Shown here one piece after another: positions 16,591 to 24,320 of a stretch of 64,000 bases of DNA (the stretch's first letter is position 1; each line of letters opens with the position of its first letter). The notes beneath the pieces were generated by a model. The model saw only the letters and a program-made list of their open reading frames with translations. It made no database searches and was not told the origin of the DNA. The DNA lies in the NCBI RefSeq assembly GCF_042684665.1, contig NZ_JBHULY010000005.1, positions 372,001-436,000 on the forward strand. Reading direction: 5' to 3'. The translations under genes and the position numbers were made by a program. The stretch is from Jejuia rubra (GTDB lineage Bacteria; Bacteroidota; Bacteroidia; Flavobacteriales; Flavobacteriaceae).

Positions 16591-16915
16591 AAAAGCCCCT
16601 CCTAACCTCCCCACCCCCCCCCCAATTGGGGAGGAACGTTTACTCAGACGTGCTAAATCTTTTGAGTGAGAGTTCCCCTCTTTTGGAGGTCTCGATAGCT
16701 ATCGGGATATGGGAGGCCTGCGTTAGGGATAGAAGCGGCATCCTTTTTAAGGGAAGAAAGGACTATGGTTAGTTTGGGTTACAATGTTAAAGATTGCCAC
16801 GTCGCTCACTCCTCGCAATCACCCCTTAAAAAGATATAGCGGATAGCCCGACCCGAGGACGGCTTTGACTTGAAACGTTCTGAAATTACATCGAGGGTAA
16901 CGCCCAAATTAAAAC
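16591..16915. repeat. Repeat-rich gap: G-rich palindromes and a second inverted element
   Basis: No gene. From 16595 to 16637 lies a G-rich palindrome (GCCCCTCCTAACCTCCCC, a run of ten C, then AATTGGGGAGGAAC), with further related pieces to about 16715 (TTCCCCTCTTTTGGAGG, a TAGCTATC dyad, GGGAGGCC). Next, GCGGCATCCTTTTTAAGGG (about 16735-16753) and CCCCTTAAAAAGATATAGC (about 16823-16841) are inverted arms around a 70-bp centre containing GATTGCCACGTCGCTCACTC. Confidence 0.6.
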
Positions 16916-16961
16916 AGAAATAAGGCGAAGTGATGCTGTTATAAGCAAAACAAATTGTGCG

Positions 16962-16996
16962 TTTGTAAGCTTTGGAAAATATTTTGACTAAGTTTG
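16962..16996 (+). promoter_or_regulatory. Promoter of trxA
   Basis: TTTG (16962-16965), 23 bp, TAAGTTTG (16989-16996): the Bacteroidota -33/-7 form, about 40 bp before the start codon. Confidence 0.55.
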
Positions 16997-17035
16997 TAAT
17001 TTAAACGAAATAAGAACTTATTAAATACATATATT

Positions 17036-17353
17036 ATGGCATTAGAGATTACAGATGCGACGTTTGAGGAAACGGTTTTGAACAGTGATAAGCCGGTTTT
17101 GGTGGATTTTTGGGCAGCATGGTGTGGACCTTGTAGAATGGTTGGGCCGGTGATTGAGCAGATTAGCGAGGAGTACGAAGGCAAGGCTGTTGTAGGCAAG
17201 GTTGATGTGGATGCTAACCAGGAGTTTGCGGCAAAATATGGTGTGCGTAACATACCTACGGTTTTGGTGTTTCAGAACGGTGAGGTTGTTGGCAGACAAG
17301 TTGGTGTTGCGCCGAAGAATGCATACACAGAGGCGATTGATTCGCTTCTATAA
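17036..17353 (+). CDS. trxA: Thioredoxin
   Basis: Cytoplasmic thiol-disulfide reductase of 105 residues. WCGPC lies at residues 29-33, the cis-Pro segment at NIPTVLVF, and the buried Asp in PVLVDFWA. Length is normal. It would reduce ribonucleotide reductase among other targets (nrdA lies at 36304). Monocistronic: promoter at 16962-16996 and terminator at 17375-17410. Confidence 0.96.
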   Translation: MALEITDATFEETVLNSDKPVLVDFWAAWCGPCRMVGPVIEQISEEYEGKAVVGKVDVDANQEFAAKYGVRNIPTVLVFQNGEVVGRQVGVAPKNAYTEAIDSLL

Positions 17354-17374
17354 ATAGAAAAAGAAAAGAAGATG

Positions 17375-17410
17375 AAAAAGGTTTGCCGGATGGTGAACCT
17401 TTTTTTATTT
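17375..17410 (+). terminator. Terminator after trxA
   Basis: AAAAAGGTT, loop, AACCTTTTTTT. Confidence 0.75.
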
Positions 17411-17435
17411 TAGATGCTTAATAAATAAGACTAAA

Positions 17436-17975
17436 ATGAGTAAAAATAAAGTGCAAGATGCCATTGACGGCAAATTAATTGAACAACGGAAAGTGTTTTT
17501 GTGGGGAATGGTAAATGACAATTCTGCCAAGCATGTTATTGATAGGTTGTTGTATTTGGATGCGTTGGAAACGGCTGATATTCATTTGTATATTAACAGT
17601 CCTGGGGGATACGTTACTTCTGGATTTGCGATGTACGATACCATAAAATCATTGAATAGTGATGTGTCTACCATCTGTACTGGATTGGCGGCTTCGATGG
17701 GGTCTATTTTGTTATCGGCGGGTACAAAAGGCAAGCGTTTTATTCAGCCGCATGCGCGCGTGATGATTCATCAGCCTAGCGGTGGTGCTCGTGGGCAAGC
17801 TAGTGATATAGAAATTACGGCTCAGGAGATTTTAAAAACTAAGGAATTGAGCGCACAAATTTTAGCGGATAACTGCGGACAAACTTTTGAAAAGGTAATG
17901 AAAGATTTTAACCGCGACCATTGGATGGGTGCGGAGGAATCTGTGGCCTATGGGATTGTAGATAAGATGATTTAA
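17436..17975 (+). CDS. clpP: ClpP-family serine peptidase (short paralogue)
   Basis: 179-residue ClpP-like protease. The catalytic triad is intact: Ser87 in GLAASMGS, His112 in MIHQP, Asp161 in NRDHW. The N-terminus (MSKNKVQDAIDGKLIEQRKVFLWGMVND) lacks the usual propeptide and the axial-loop sequence of the main ClpP, so this is probably a second paralogue rather than the clpXP housekeeping subunit. No clpX or clpA gene is adjacent. Confidence 0.9.
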   Translation: MSKNKVQDAIDGKLIEQRKVFLWGMVNDNSAKHVIDRLLYLDALETADIHLYINSPGGYVTSGFAMYDTIKSLNSDVSTICTGLAASMGSILLSAGTKGKRFIQPHARVMIHQPSGGARGQASDIEITAQEILKTKELSAQILADNCGQTFEKVMKDFNRDHWMGAEESVAYGIVDKMI

Positions 17976-18054
17976 CTTGTCAAGCCGAGCTTTTCGTTCC
18001 AAAAGGATTAGGGCGTGCTCACAGTGATACTTTTGATTTTTAAAGACGAATTTT

Positions 18055-20622
18055 ATGTCCAAACCCTTCATTTTTATTTTGGGTGTATTGTTGCTGTTTT
18101 CCTGTAAGAATGAACAGGAAAAAGCATCGCTTTTGGATGTTGGTATTCCTCTGGAAATGGCTCAATATAGAAAGGGGCAGGTGTCGGATGTAGTTTATCA
18201 TTTGAGGCTTGAGATTCCATTGGAAAAATCTGAGCCGATTCCGTCAGAATTGAAATTGGAACTTCAGATTCATGACCTGACACATCCATTATATCTTGAT
18301 TTTAATGAAGAAAGTGACCATTTGAAGGGAGTAAATGTCAATGGCAATGACATCCCTGTTCTTCACAAAAAAGAACATCTAATCGTTGATCCAATGCACT
18401 TGACCATTGGGAAAAATATAGTTGATGTTAGTTTTGATGCAGGCGAACTTTCTTTGAATAGAAATACTGAATACCTCTATACACTTTTGGTGCCGGATAG
18501 GGCCAGTACATTATTTCCTTGTTTTGACCAGCCCAATATTAAAGCCCGATATGTTTTAGACATAACCGCTCCAAAAAAGTGGCAGGTATTGTGTGGTGCG
18601 CCATTGGAAACCCAAGAAGAAAAAGGTGAAGATATAAGATACGTCTTTAAACCATCGGACTTAATGAGCACCTATCTATTCTCATTTGTGGCCGGGGATT
18701 TCAATAAAACGAAACAGGAATTCGACGGCTTTGAAATGGCCATGCTGTATCGGGAAACGGACGAGGATAAAATCACTGCAAGCACAGATGAAATTTTCGC
18801 TTTGCATTATGGGGCCAAACAGTTTTTGGAAGATTACACGCAGTATCCATTTCCCTTTCAGAAAATGGATTTTGCAACCATCCCCGGATTTCAATATGGA
18901 GGCATGGAGCATACGGGTGCCATTCAATACAGAGAGTCCACTTTGTTTTTGGATGAGAATGCTACAAAAAGTCAAGAACTTAATCGAGCGAAATTAATAG
19001 CCCACGAAACAGCCCACATGTGGTTTGGCAACCTAGTTACCATGGATTGGTTTGATGATGTATGGTTGAAGGAGGTATTTGCCAATTTTATGGCGGACAA
19101 AATCACTAGCGAGACATTTCCTGAAGTTGATCATCAACTCAATTTTATGCGCGAGCATTATTCCAGTGCCTACAGTGAGGATAGAACCCAAGGTGCCACC
19201 CCGATCAAACAGCATTTGGGGAACTTGAAAAACGCCGGGACAATATATGGGCGCATTATTTATAATAAAGCACCTATTATGATGCGCCAGTTGGAGGCGC
19301 TGGTGGGAGAGGTAGCTTTCAGGAAAGGAATGCAAAACTACATTAAGACCTTTGCCAATGCCAGTGCGGATTGGAGTGATTTAGTGTCTATTTTGGATGA
19401 GGTAAGCGACGAAGATGTAAAAGCTTGGAGCAAAGTTTGGGTGTATGAATCTGGAAGGCCGATTATTTCTGATAGTATTATATATGAGGACGGCATTATC
19501 AAATTTGCACAAATTAATCAAAAGGCTGAGGATGGGAGCGACAATATTTGGCCACAAAGCTTCAGTGTCGGTCTGGTTTATGAGGACAGCGTAAAGGTGG
19601 TTCCCGTGCATTTAAAAGAGAGGCGTCAAAACATAGAGGCTTTATTGGGCTTGCCAAAACCGCAGTCCATTATCTATAATTATGATGCCTTCGGTTATGG
19701 TGTATTTCCTATTGATGCGCAAAACTTAGGGGTAATCCCTAAAATAAAAGATAAGGCCGCTAGGGGCTATGCCTATATTAATTTATATGAAAATGTACTC
19801 GCTGGCAATGTGAGGCCCACAGACGCCCTAAATATCCTTTTGGAAGGGGTTTCTCATGAAAAGGAGGAATTGATATTGGGCAGTGTTAGTGGCTATGCGT
19901 CTTCTGTTTTTTGGAACTATTTGTCTGAAAAGGAACGTGTAGGTGAGTTTCCCCGGATTGAAAATAGGGTGAGAAGAAGACTTTTGAAATCCGAAGACAC
20001 GAAAAATATAAAAAAAACGTTGTTCTATTTATTTGAGGGAATGGGTTATTCAGAAAAAGGAATCCAAGTATTGCATGATATTTGGGCTAAGAAAATAGAG
20101 GTGCCCAACCTTAAACTGAATGAGAATGATTATACAGGATTAGCATTTACCCTGGCCCTATTTGAACATGAGAAAGCGGATAGTATTTTGAAAACTGCCA
20201 TCGAAAATATTTCAAATCCTGATAGGAAGGAACGTGCCGAATTTTTGTTGCCATCGGTGTCCAGTGATGAAAGTATTCGGGATGGGTTTATGGCTTCATT
20301 GGTGAAAGCTGAAAATCGGGAGAAAGAAAGTTGGGTGCTATCTGGGTTGTATAATTTGCACCATCCGTTGCGACAAAAAACGTCGATCAACTATTTGAAG
20401 CAATGTTTGGAATTGACAGAAGAAATACAGCTAACAGGGGATATCTTCTTTCCAAAAGGCTGGTTGTCGGCTACAATAGGAAGTTATAGTTCTGAGGAAG
20501 CTTATGTCATTTTAGAAACTTTTTTAAAGGAAAACCCAAATTTTCCTGAAGTGCTCAAAAACAAATTATTGCAAGCTTCGGACAAGCTATATCGGGCAAA
20601 ACGCATAAGGGAAAATAGATGA
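18055..20622 (+). CDS. M1-family aminopeptidase lipoprotein
   Basis: 855-residue zinc metallopeptidase. A lipoprotein signal ends in LLLFSC (lipid-anchored Cys near residue 16), placing it at the cell envelope. The exopeptidase motif is GGMEHTG (about residues 281-287; GAMEN in the E. coli enzyme) and the zinc site is HETAH (317-321) with the downstream Glu in WLKEVFANFMA. A long helical C-terminal domain completes it. It removes N-terminal residues from peptides, presumably imported ones. The stop overlaps the next gene by 4 bp. Confidence 0.93.
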   Translation: MSKPFIFILGVLLLFSCKNEQEKASLLDVGIPLEMAQYRKGQVSDVVYHLRLEIPLEKSEPIPSELKLELQIHDLTHPLYLDFNEESDHLKGVNVNGNDIPVLHKKEHLIVDPMHLTIGKNIVDVSFDAGELSLNRNTEYLYTLLVPDRASTLFPCFDQPNIKARYVLDITAPKKWQVLCGAPLETQEEKGEDIRYVFKPSDLMSTYLFSFVAGDFNKTKQEFDGFEMAMLYRETDEDKITASTDEIFALHYGAKQFLEDYTQYPFPFQKMDFATIPGFQYGGMEHTGAIQYRESTLFLDENATKSQELNRAKLIAHETAHMWFGNLVTMDWFDDVWLKEVFANFMADKITSETFPEVDHQLNFMREHYSSAYSEDRTQGATPIKQHLGNLKNAGTIYGRIIYNKAPIMMRQLEALVGEVAFRKGMQNYIKTFANASADWSDLVSILDEVSDEDVKAWSKVWVYESGRPIISDSIIYEDGIIKFAQINQKAEDGSDNIWPQSFSVGLVYEDSVKVVPVHLKERRQNIEALLGLPKPQSIIYNYDAFGYGVFPIDAQNLGVIPKIKDKAARGYAYINLYENVLAGNVRPTDALNILLEGVSHEKEELILGSVSGYASSVFWNYLSEKERVGEFPRIENRVRRRLLKSEDTKNIKKTLFYLFEGMGYSEKGIQVLHDIWAKKIEVPNLKLNENDYTGLAFTLALFEHEKADSILKTAIENISNPDRKERAEFLLPSVSSDESIRDGFMASLVKAENREKESWVLSGLYNLHHPLRQKTSINYLKQCLELTEEIQLTGDIFFPKGWLSATIGSYSSEEAYVILETFLKENPNFPEVLKNKLLQASDKLYRAKRIRENR

Positions 20623-21551
20623 TGGATTTACAAGACGAATTAAATAAAGCTGAAGGTTTTAAAAACTTGGAACTGTTAGCAAAGCAAGTGGTAGAGGGTT
20701 TTATTGCAGGGATGCACAAAAGTCCGTTTCATGGGTTTTCTGCCGAATTTGCCGAACATAAGATTTATAATCGTGGCGAAAGCACCCGCCATATCGATTG
20801 GAAACTATTCGCCAAAACAGATAAGCTTTATACGAAGCGATACGACGACGAAACCAATTTGCGTTGCCATATCATTTTGGATAATAGTAGTTCCATGCAT
20901 TATCCAAAAATGGAGGATTTTTCGATTAAGAGTCTAAATAAGATTGGATTCTCAGTGTTGGCTACGGCATCTTTAATGCAGATTTTAAAGCGTCAGCGAG
21001 ATGCAGTTGGTCTAAGTATTTACAGCGATGCTTACGATTATTATGCGCCTGAAAAAGGGAGCGAGCGTCACCATCAAATGCTATTGAACCATTTAAGTGA
21101 GGCTGTGATTTCTAAACCATTGAACAAAGTCACCGAAACCTATAAATATCTACACGAAATTGCCGAAAAAATCCATAGGCGTTCGATGATATTTCTATTT
21201 ACGGATATGTTTCAAACGGCAGAAGATGGGGTAAAGCTTTTCGAAGCCCTTCGTCATTTAAAATACAACAAACATGAGGTGATTTTATTCCATGTGTTCG
21301 ATAAGGAAAAAGAACAACAGTTTGATTTTGACAATAATCCAAAACGGTTTATTGATGTGGAAACAGGTGAATATATAAACCTTTACGCGGATACCATTAA
21401 GGAAAATTACATGAAATCTGTAAAGGATTATTTTGAAGCTTTACGCTTAAAATGCATGCAATACAAAATCAAATATGTTGAAGCGGACATCAATACCGAT
21501 TTTAATTCTATTTTGACCACATATATGGTGGAACGTCAAAAATTTGGATAA
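20619..21551 (+). CDS. DUF58 domain protein (vWA-like)
   Basis: 310-residue cytoplasmic protein. The DUF58 signature is visible (FHGFSAEFAEHKIYNRGES, RHIDWKLFAKTDKLYTKRY), followed by a von Willebrand A-like fold whose MIDAS begins LDNSSSMHY. DUF58 proteins usually sit beside MoxR ATPases and vWA membrane proteins; here no MoxR is next to it, but it overlaps the M1 peptidase gene (ATGA). Two adjacent ATG codons (20619, 20622) are possible starts. Role unknown. Confidence 0.9.
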   Translation: MMDLQDELNKAEGFKNLELLAKQVVEGFIAGMHKSPFHGFSAEFAEHKIYNRGESTRHIDWKLFAKTDKLYTKRYDDETNLRCHIILDNSSSMHYPKMEDFSIKSLNKIGFSVLATASLMQILKRQRDAVGLSIYSDAYDYYAPEKGSERHHQMLLNHLSEAVISKPLNKVTETYKYLHEIAEKIHRRSMIFLFTDMFQTAEDGVKLFEALRHLKYNKHEVILFHVFDKEKEQQFDFDNNPKRFIDVETGEYINLYADTIKENYMKSVKDYFEALRLKCMQYKIKYVEADINTDFNSILTTYMVERQKFG

Positions 21552-21555
21552 ATAA

Positions 21556-21592
21556 CAGCCCCTCCTAACCTCCCCAAGTAGGGAGGAACTCC
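21556..21592. repeat. G-rich dispersed palindrome
   Basis: GCCCCTCCTAACCTCCCC, AAGTA, GGGAGGAACTCC: a single-armed member of the family described at 28101-28535. Confidence 0.65.
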
Positions 21593-21651
21593 TGCTCAAA
21601 CGCACAAAGTGTAGTACAACTAAAAAACACTCAAAAAACTTTAAAAAAGAT

Positions 21652-21681
21652 TTGACTTATAAAAAAAGGCGTGTATATTTG
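21652..21681 (+). promoter_or_regulatory. Promoter of tRNA-Asp
   Basis: TTGACT (21652-21657) and TATATTTG (21674-21681), a full Bacteroidota -33/-7 promoter 18 bp before the tRNA. Confidence 0.75.
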
Positions 21682-21699
21682 CATCCGCAATAACGCAAC

Positions 21700-21773
21700 G
21701 GTCTGGTAGTTCAGTTGGTTAGAATATCTGCCTGTCACGCAGGGGGTCGCGGGTTCGAGTCCCGTCCAGACCG
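21700..21773 (+). tRNA. tRNA-Asp (GTC)
   Basis: Acceptor stem GGTCTGG/CCAGACC, D-arm GTTCAGTTGGTTAGAAT, anticodon loop CTGTCAC with anticodon GTC, T-arm GCGGG-TTCGAGT-CCCGT, discriminator G. The 3' CCA is not encoded. It stands alone with its own promoter. Confidence 0.96.
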
Positions 21774-22097
21774 CAACTTAAAAAAGTTGTGTTGTTCGCA
21801 TCGAAAGATGTGATGTAGTGAAAGCCCAATAATAACGGGCGATCCAATGAGAAGCTTTCCTTTTTTCTTTAGAGAAAATTGTGAAGCTTTTTTGTTTTGA
21901 TAGTATACGAATTTATTTATTAAAATCTACTTCATATTCCCAATCCCATGTTTTTCCATTTTCTCCATTGTAATGCCGAAATGTACTATAGCATCTACTT
22001 ATAAATAAACAGGAATCAAAATAGACAACTTCTTTTTGCTAGGGAATGATACCAAAATGTTTATATTTTTATAAATTGTCGGGTCAATAGTTTTAAA
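21774..22097. other. Gap after tRNA-Asp
   Basis: No gene recognised. Two AAGCTT-containing segments (about 21852-21893) with a TTTTTT run could form the tRNA terminator; the remainder is AT-rich. Confidence 0.4.
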
Positions 22098-22607
22098 ATG
22101 GCAATCCGAAAAATCATAATCCAACTCGAAAACAACAAAAATGTTTTCAAAAATCTTCTGAAAGAAATTCCCGAACCCCAGTATTTATGGCGGCCAAAAC
22201 CTGAAAAATGGTGCCTTTTGGAAATTGTTTGCCATCTTTTGGATGAGGAAATTTATGATTTCCGGACAAGAGTGATACGCGCTTTAGAAAACCCTGAAAA
22301 GGAATTGGTGCCAATAGACCCCGAAGGATGGGTGAAAACACGAAACTATAGTTCAAAAGATTATGATAACACGCTAAAATTGTTTTTGAATGAACGCGAT
22401 GCATCCGTGCGATGTCTTAAACAGCAAACCGATGCGGATTGGAGCCGGGCATTACGTCATCCGCAATTAGGCGAATTGTCTGCTGAATTATTCCTCAGGA
22501 ATTGGTTGGCGCATGACTATTTGCATATCCGACAAATCCTTAGATATAAATTTGAACTTTTAAAATCATCTTCTGATATAGACTTGAACTATGCCGGTAA
22601 CTGGTAA
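22098..22607 (+). CDS. DinB-like (DfsB family) four-helix protein
   Basis: 169-residue cytoplasmic protein. PEPQYLWRPKPEKWCLLEIVCHLLDEE at the N-terminus and RNWLAHDYLHIRQILR near residue 140 supply the three histidines expected of a DinB-like metal site. Such proteins are thiol-dependent transferases or metal-binding proteins in several pathways; the substrate cannot be told. It is followed 17 bp later by a zinc-ribbon gene and may be co-transcribed with it. Confidence 0.88.
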   Translation: MAIRKIIIQLENNKNVFKNLLKEIPEPQYLWRPKPEKWCLLEIVCHLLDEEIYDFRTRVIRALENPEKELVPIDPEGWVKTRNYSSKDYDNTLKLFLNERDASVRCLKQQTDADWSRALRHPQLGELSAELFLRNWLAHDYLHIRQILRYKFELLKSSSDIDLNYAGNW

Positions 22608-22624
22608 ATACACTTTGATAACTT

Positions 22625-22975
22625 ATGGAAAAACAATGTTTAGAGTGTGGCGATAAAATCGTTGGGCGCATCGATAAAAAATTCTGTAGCGACGGGTGCA
22701 GAAATGCTTATAACAATCGGGTTAACAAGGATAGTAAAAATCTGATAAGAAACACCAATAACCGCCTGCGTAAAAACCACCGGATATTGGAATCCCTAAA
22801 CCCTGATGGAAAGGTAACCAGATCCCGGGCAACGCTCATTGAAGCAGGTTTCGATTTCAATTATTTCACAAGTATTTATACCACCAAAGCTGGTAAAATT
22901 TATTATTTTGTTTATGATCAGGGGTATTTGCCAATTGAAGGGGATTATTATGCCCTTGTAAAACGAAAAAGTTGA
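22625..22975 (+). CDS. Zinc-ribbon protein of unknown function
   Basis: 116 residues. The N-terminus has C5-x2-C8 and C21-x3-C25 in CLECGDKIVGRIDKKFCSDG, which should bind one zinc, followed by a basic helix rich in Asn/Arg and a C-terminal beta region (IYTTKAGKIYYFVYDQGYLPI). The layout suggests nucleic-acid binding, but no family function is known to me. Confidence 0.75.
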   Translation: MEKQCLECGDKIVGRIDKKFCSDGCRNAYNNRVNKDSKNLIRNTNNRLRKNHRILESLNPDGKVTRSRATLIEAGFDFNYFTSIYTTKAGKIYYFVYDQGYLPIEGDYYALVKRKS

Positions 22976-23033
22976 AATGCTGTAACGATTTGGTTCAAAT
23001 CGCTACTTATATAGTAGCCATCCACTTCTAAAA

Positions 23034-23726
23034 ATGGAAGAATTCCTTATCCCTTTTATAATTATAGCAATCATTATTGCCGTTGGTATTCTTTCCTATT
23101 ATTTCAATAAAAAACAAACCGTTTTAAGGCAATTGTCCAAGTTCAAGGCCAAATCTATTTTACAATTTAGAACCAACGAGCCAACAAAATTAACCGGCAA
23201 GGTGCTACATGTGCACGAACCATTTGTGGCACCTTTCAGTAGACGAAAATGTGTGGCCTTTGAATTTAAAATTCAACAGAAAAAGAGTTCCGGGAAAAAC
23301 TCCTATTGGAAAACATTAGTCGAAAAACAGGACATTCAGGATTTTTTTGTGGAGCAAAACGGCGAGGTGGTAATGGTGAAACCGGTTAAATTTCCAAAGA
23401 ATTTTATGAGCTATTTTGTTGACGACAAAAAGGTATCGTCCGGGTTTTTAAATGACCCCACACCAGAGTTCGATGCACTGTTGCAACAATTTGACGTAGC
23501 CAGCGAAAACTTTTTCGGGTTCAATAAAACCCTGCGCTATACCGAACGTATTCTTGAAGTCGGCGAAACCGTTACCGTAGGCGGTATTGCCAAATGGAAA
23601 GCAGTGGACGCAACTATTTCAGGCTACAATTATTCCAAAATTGCAACTTTAGAAAGCACCGATAAACAAAAATTGATCATTACGGATCTGCCGTCCGCAA
23701 AACTAGAACGCCGAAGCCGTTTATAG
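23034..23726 (+). CDS. Membrane-anchored GIDE-like domain protein
   Basis: 230 residues: one N-terminal transmembrane helix (LIPFIIIAIIIAVGILSYYF), then a cytoplasmic region resembling the GIDE/BAM domain otherwise known from the MULAN ubiquitin ligase (KLTGKVLHVHEPFVAPFS, CVAFEFKIQ, RYTERILEVGETVTVGG). No RING finger is present, as usual for bacterial versions. Role unknown. It ends 2 bp from the convergent CBS gene. Confidence 0.7.
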   Translation: MEEFLIPFIIIAIIIAVGILSYYFNKKQTVLRQLSKFKAKSILQFRTNEPTKLTGKVLHVHEPFVAPFSRRKCVAFEFKIQQKKSSGKNSYWKTLVEKQDIQDFFVEQNGEVVMVKPVKFPKNFMSYFVDDKKVSSGFLNDPTPEFDALLQQFDVASENFFGFNKTLRYTERILEVGETVTVGGIAKWKAVDATISGYNYSKIATLESTDKQKLIITDLPSAKLERRSRL

Positions 23727-23728
23727 GT

Positions 23729-24196
23729 TTACTTCCAAGTCTGGCCTTTCAATTTCATTGCCGCCTTTAATACGTCCTTTTGGCTAATTTGGCCCACTAA
23801 TTTACCATTTTCCACAATGGGGAAACGGCGGTGTTTTGCCTTTAAAAACTCATTTGCCGCATCAAAAATATTCATATTCCCGTCAATGGTGTCCACATTG
23901 GGCGTTACAAACCGTTCAATAGTTTTGTCGTGCATCGGCATGTTGTAATACCTGCTTTCGCTAATCTCCTTAATACAGTCGCCTTCGGATATGATTCCGA
24001 TGAGCTCGTACTTATCGTTTACTACTGGTCCACCCGAAATGCGGTTGGTAATTAGGGTCTGCATTACCTCCTCTATAGTTTGGTCAGGGGTAAATGTTAT
24101 CAAATCCCTTGTCATGTAGTCACTTACTTTTAAGGGGATATCATTGCCAGCATTGTTCTGTTGTCTTCTCGCCCCTTGAAAACTTTTAATTGCCAT
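23729..24196 (-). CDS. Two-CBS-domain protein
   Basis: 155-residue cytoplasmic protein made of two CBS domains (VSDYMTRDLITFTPDQTIEEVMQTL and RFVTPNVDTIDGNMNIFDAANEF, each ending in GxxxIxxxD-type segments). Stand-alone CBS pairs bind adenine nucleotides and regulate partner proteins. I start at the ATG at 24196. The partner is not evident from neighbours. Confidence 0.88.
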   Translation of the reverse strand: MAIKSFQGARRQQNNAGNDIPLKVSDYMTRDLITFTPDQTIEEVMQTLITNRISGGPVVNDKYELIGIISEGDCIKEISESRYYNMPMHDKTIERFVTPNVDTIDGNMNIFDAANEFLKAKHRRFPIVENGKLVGQISQKDVLKAAMKLKGQTWK

Positions 24197-24320
24197 AATC
24201 TTGATGTTTAATAAACTAAATGTAGGCAAAAAAAATCAGTATTCCTAAAGTATGTTTTAGCAGAAGCACCACAACCTTAAATTGCGTACTTTTATATTTA
24301 CAAACTGCTATTTCTAAATT

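Noticed and set aside
17436..17975. Inactive ClpP pseudoenzyme
   Set aside because: Ser87, His112 and Asp161 are all in place.
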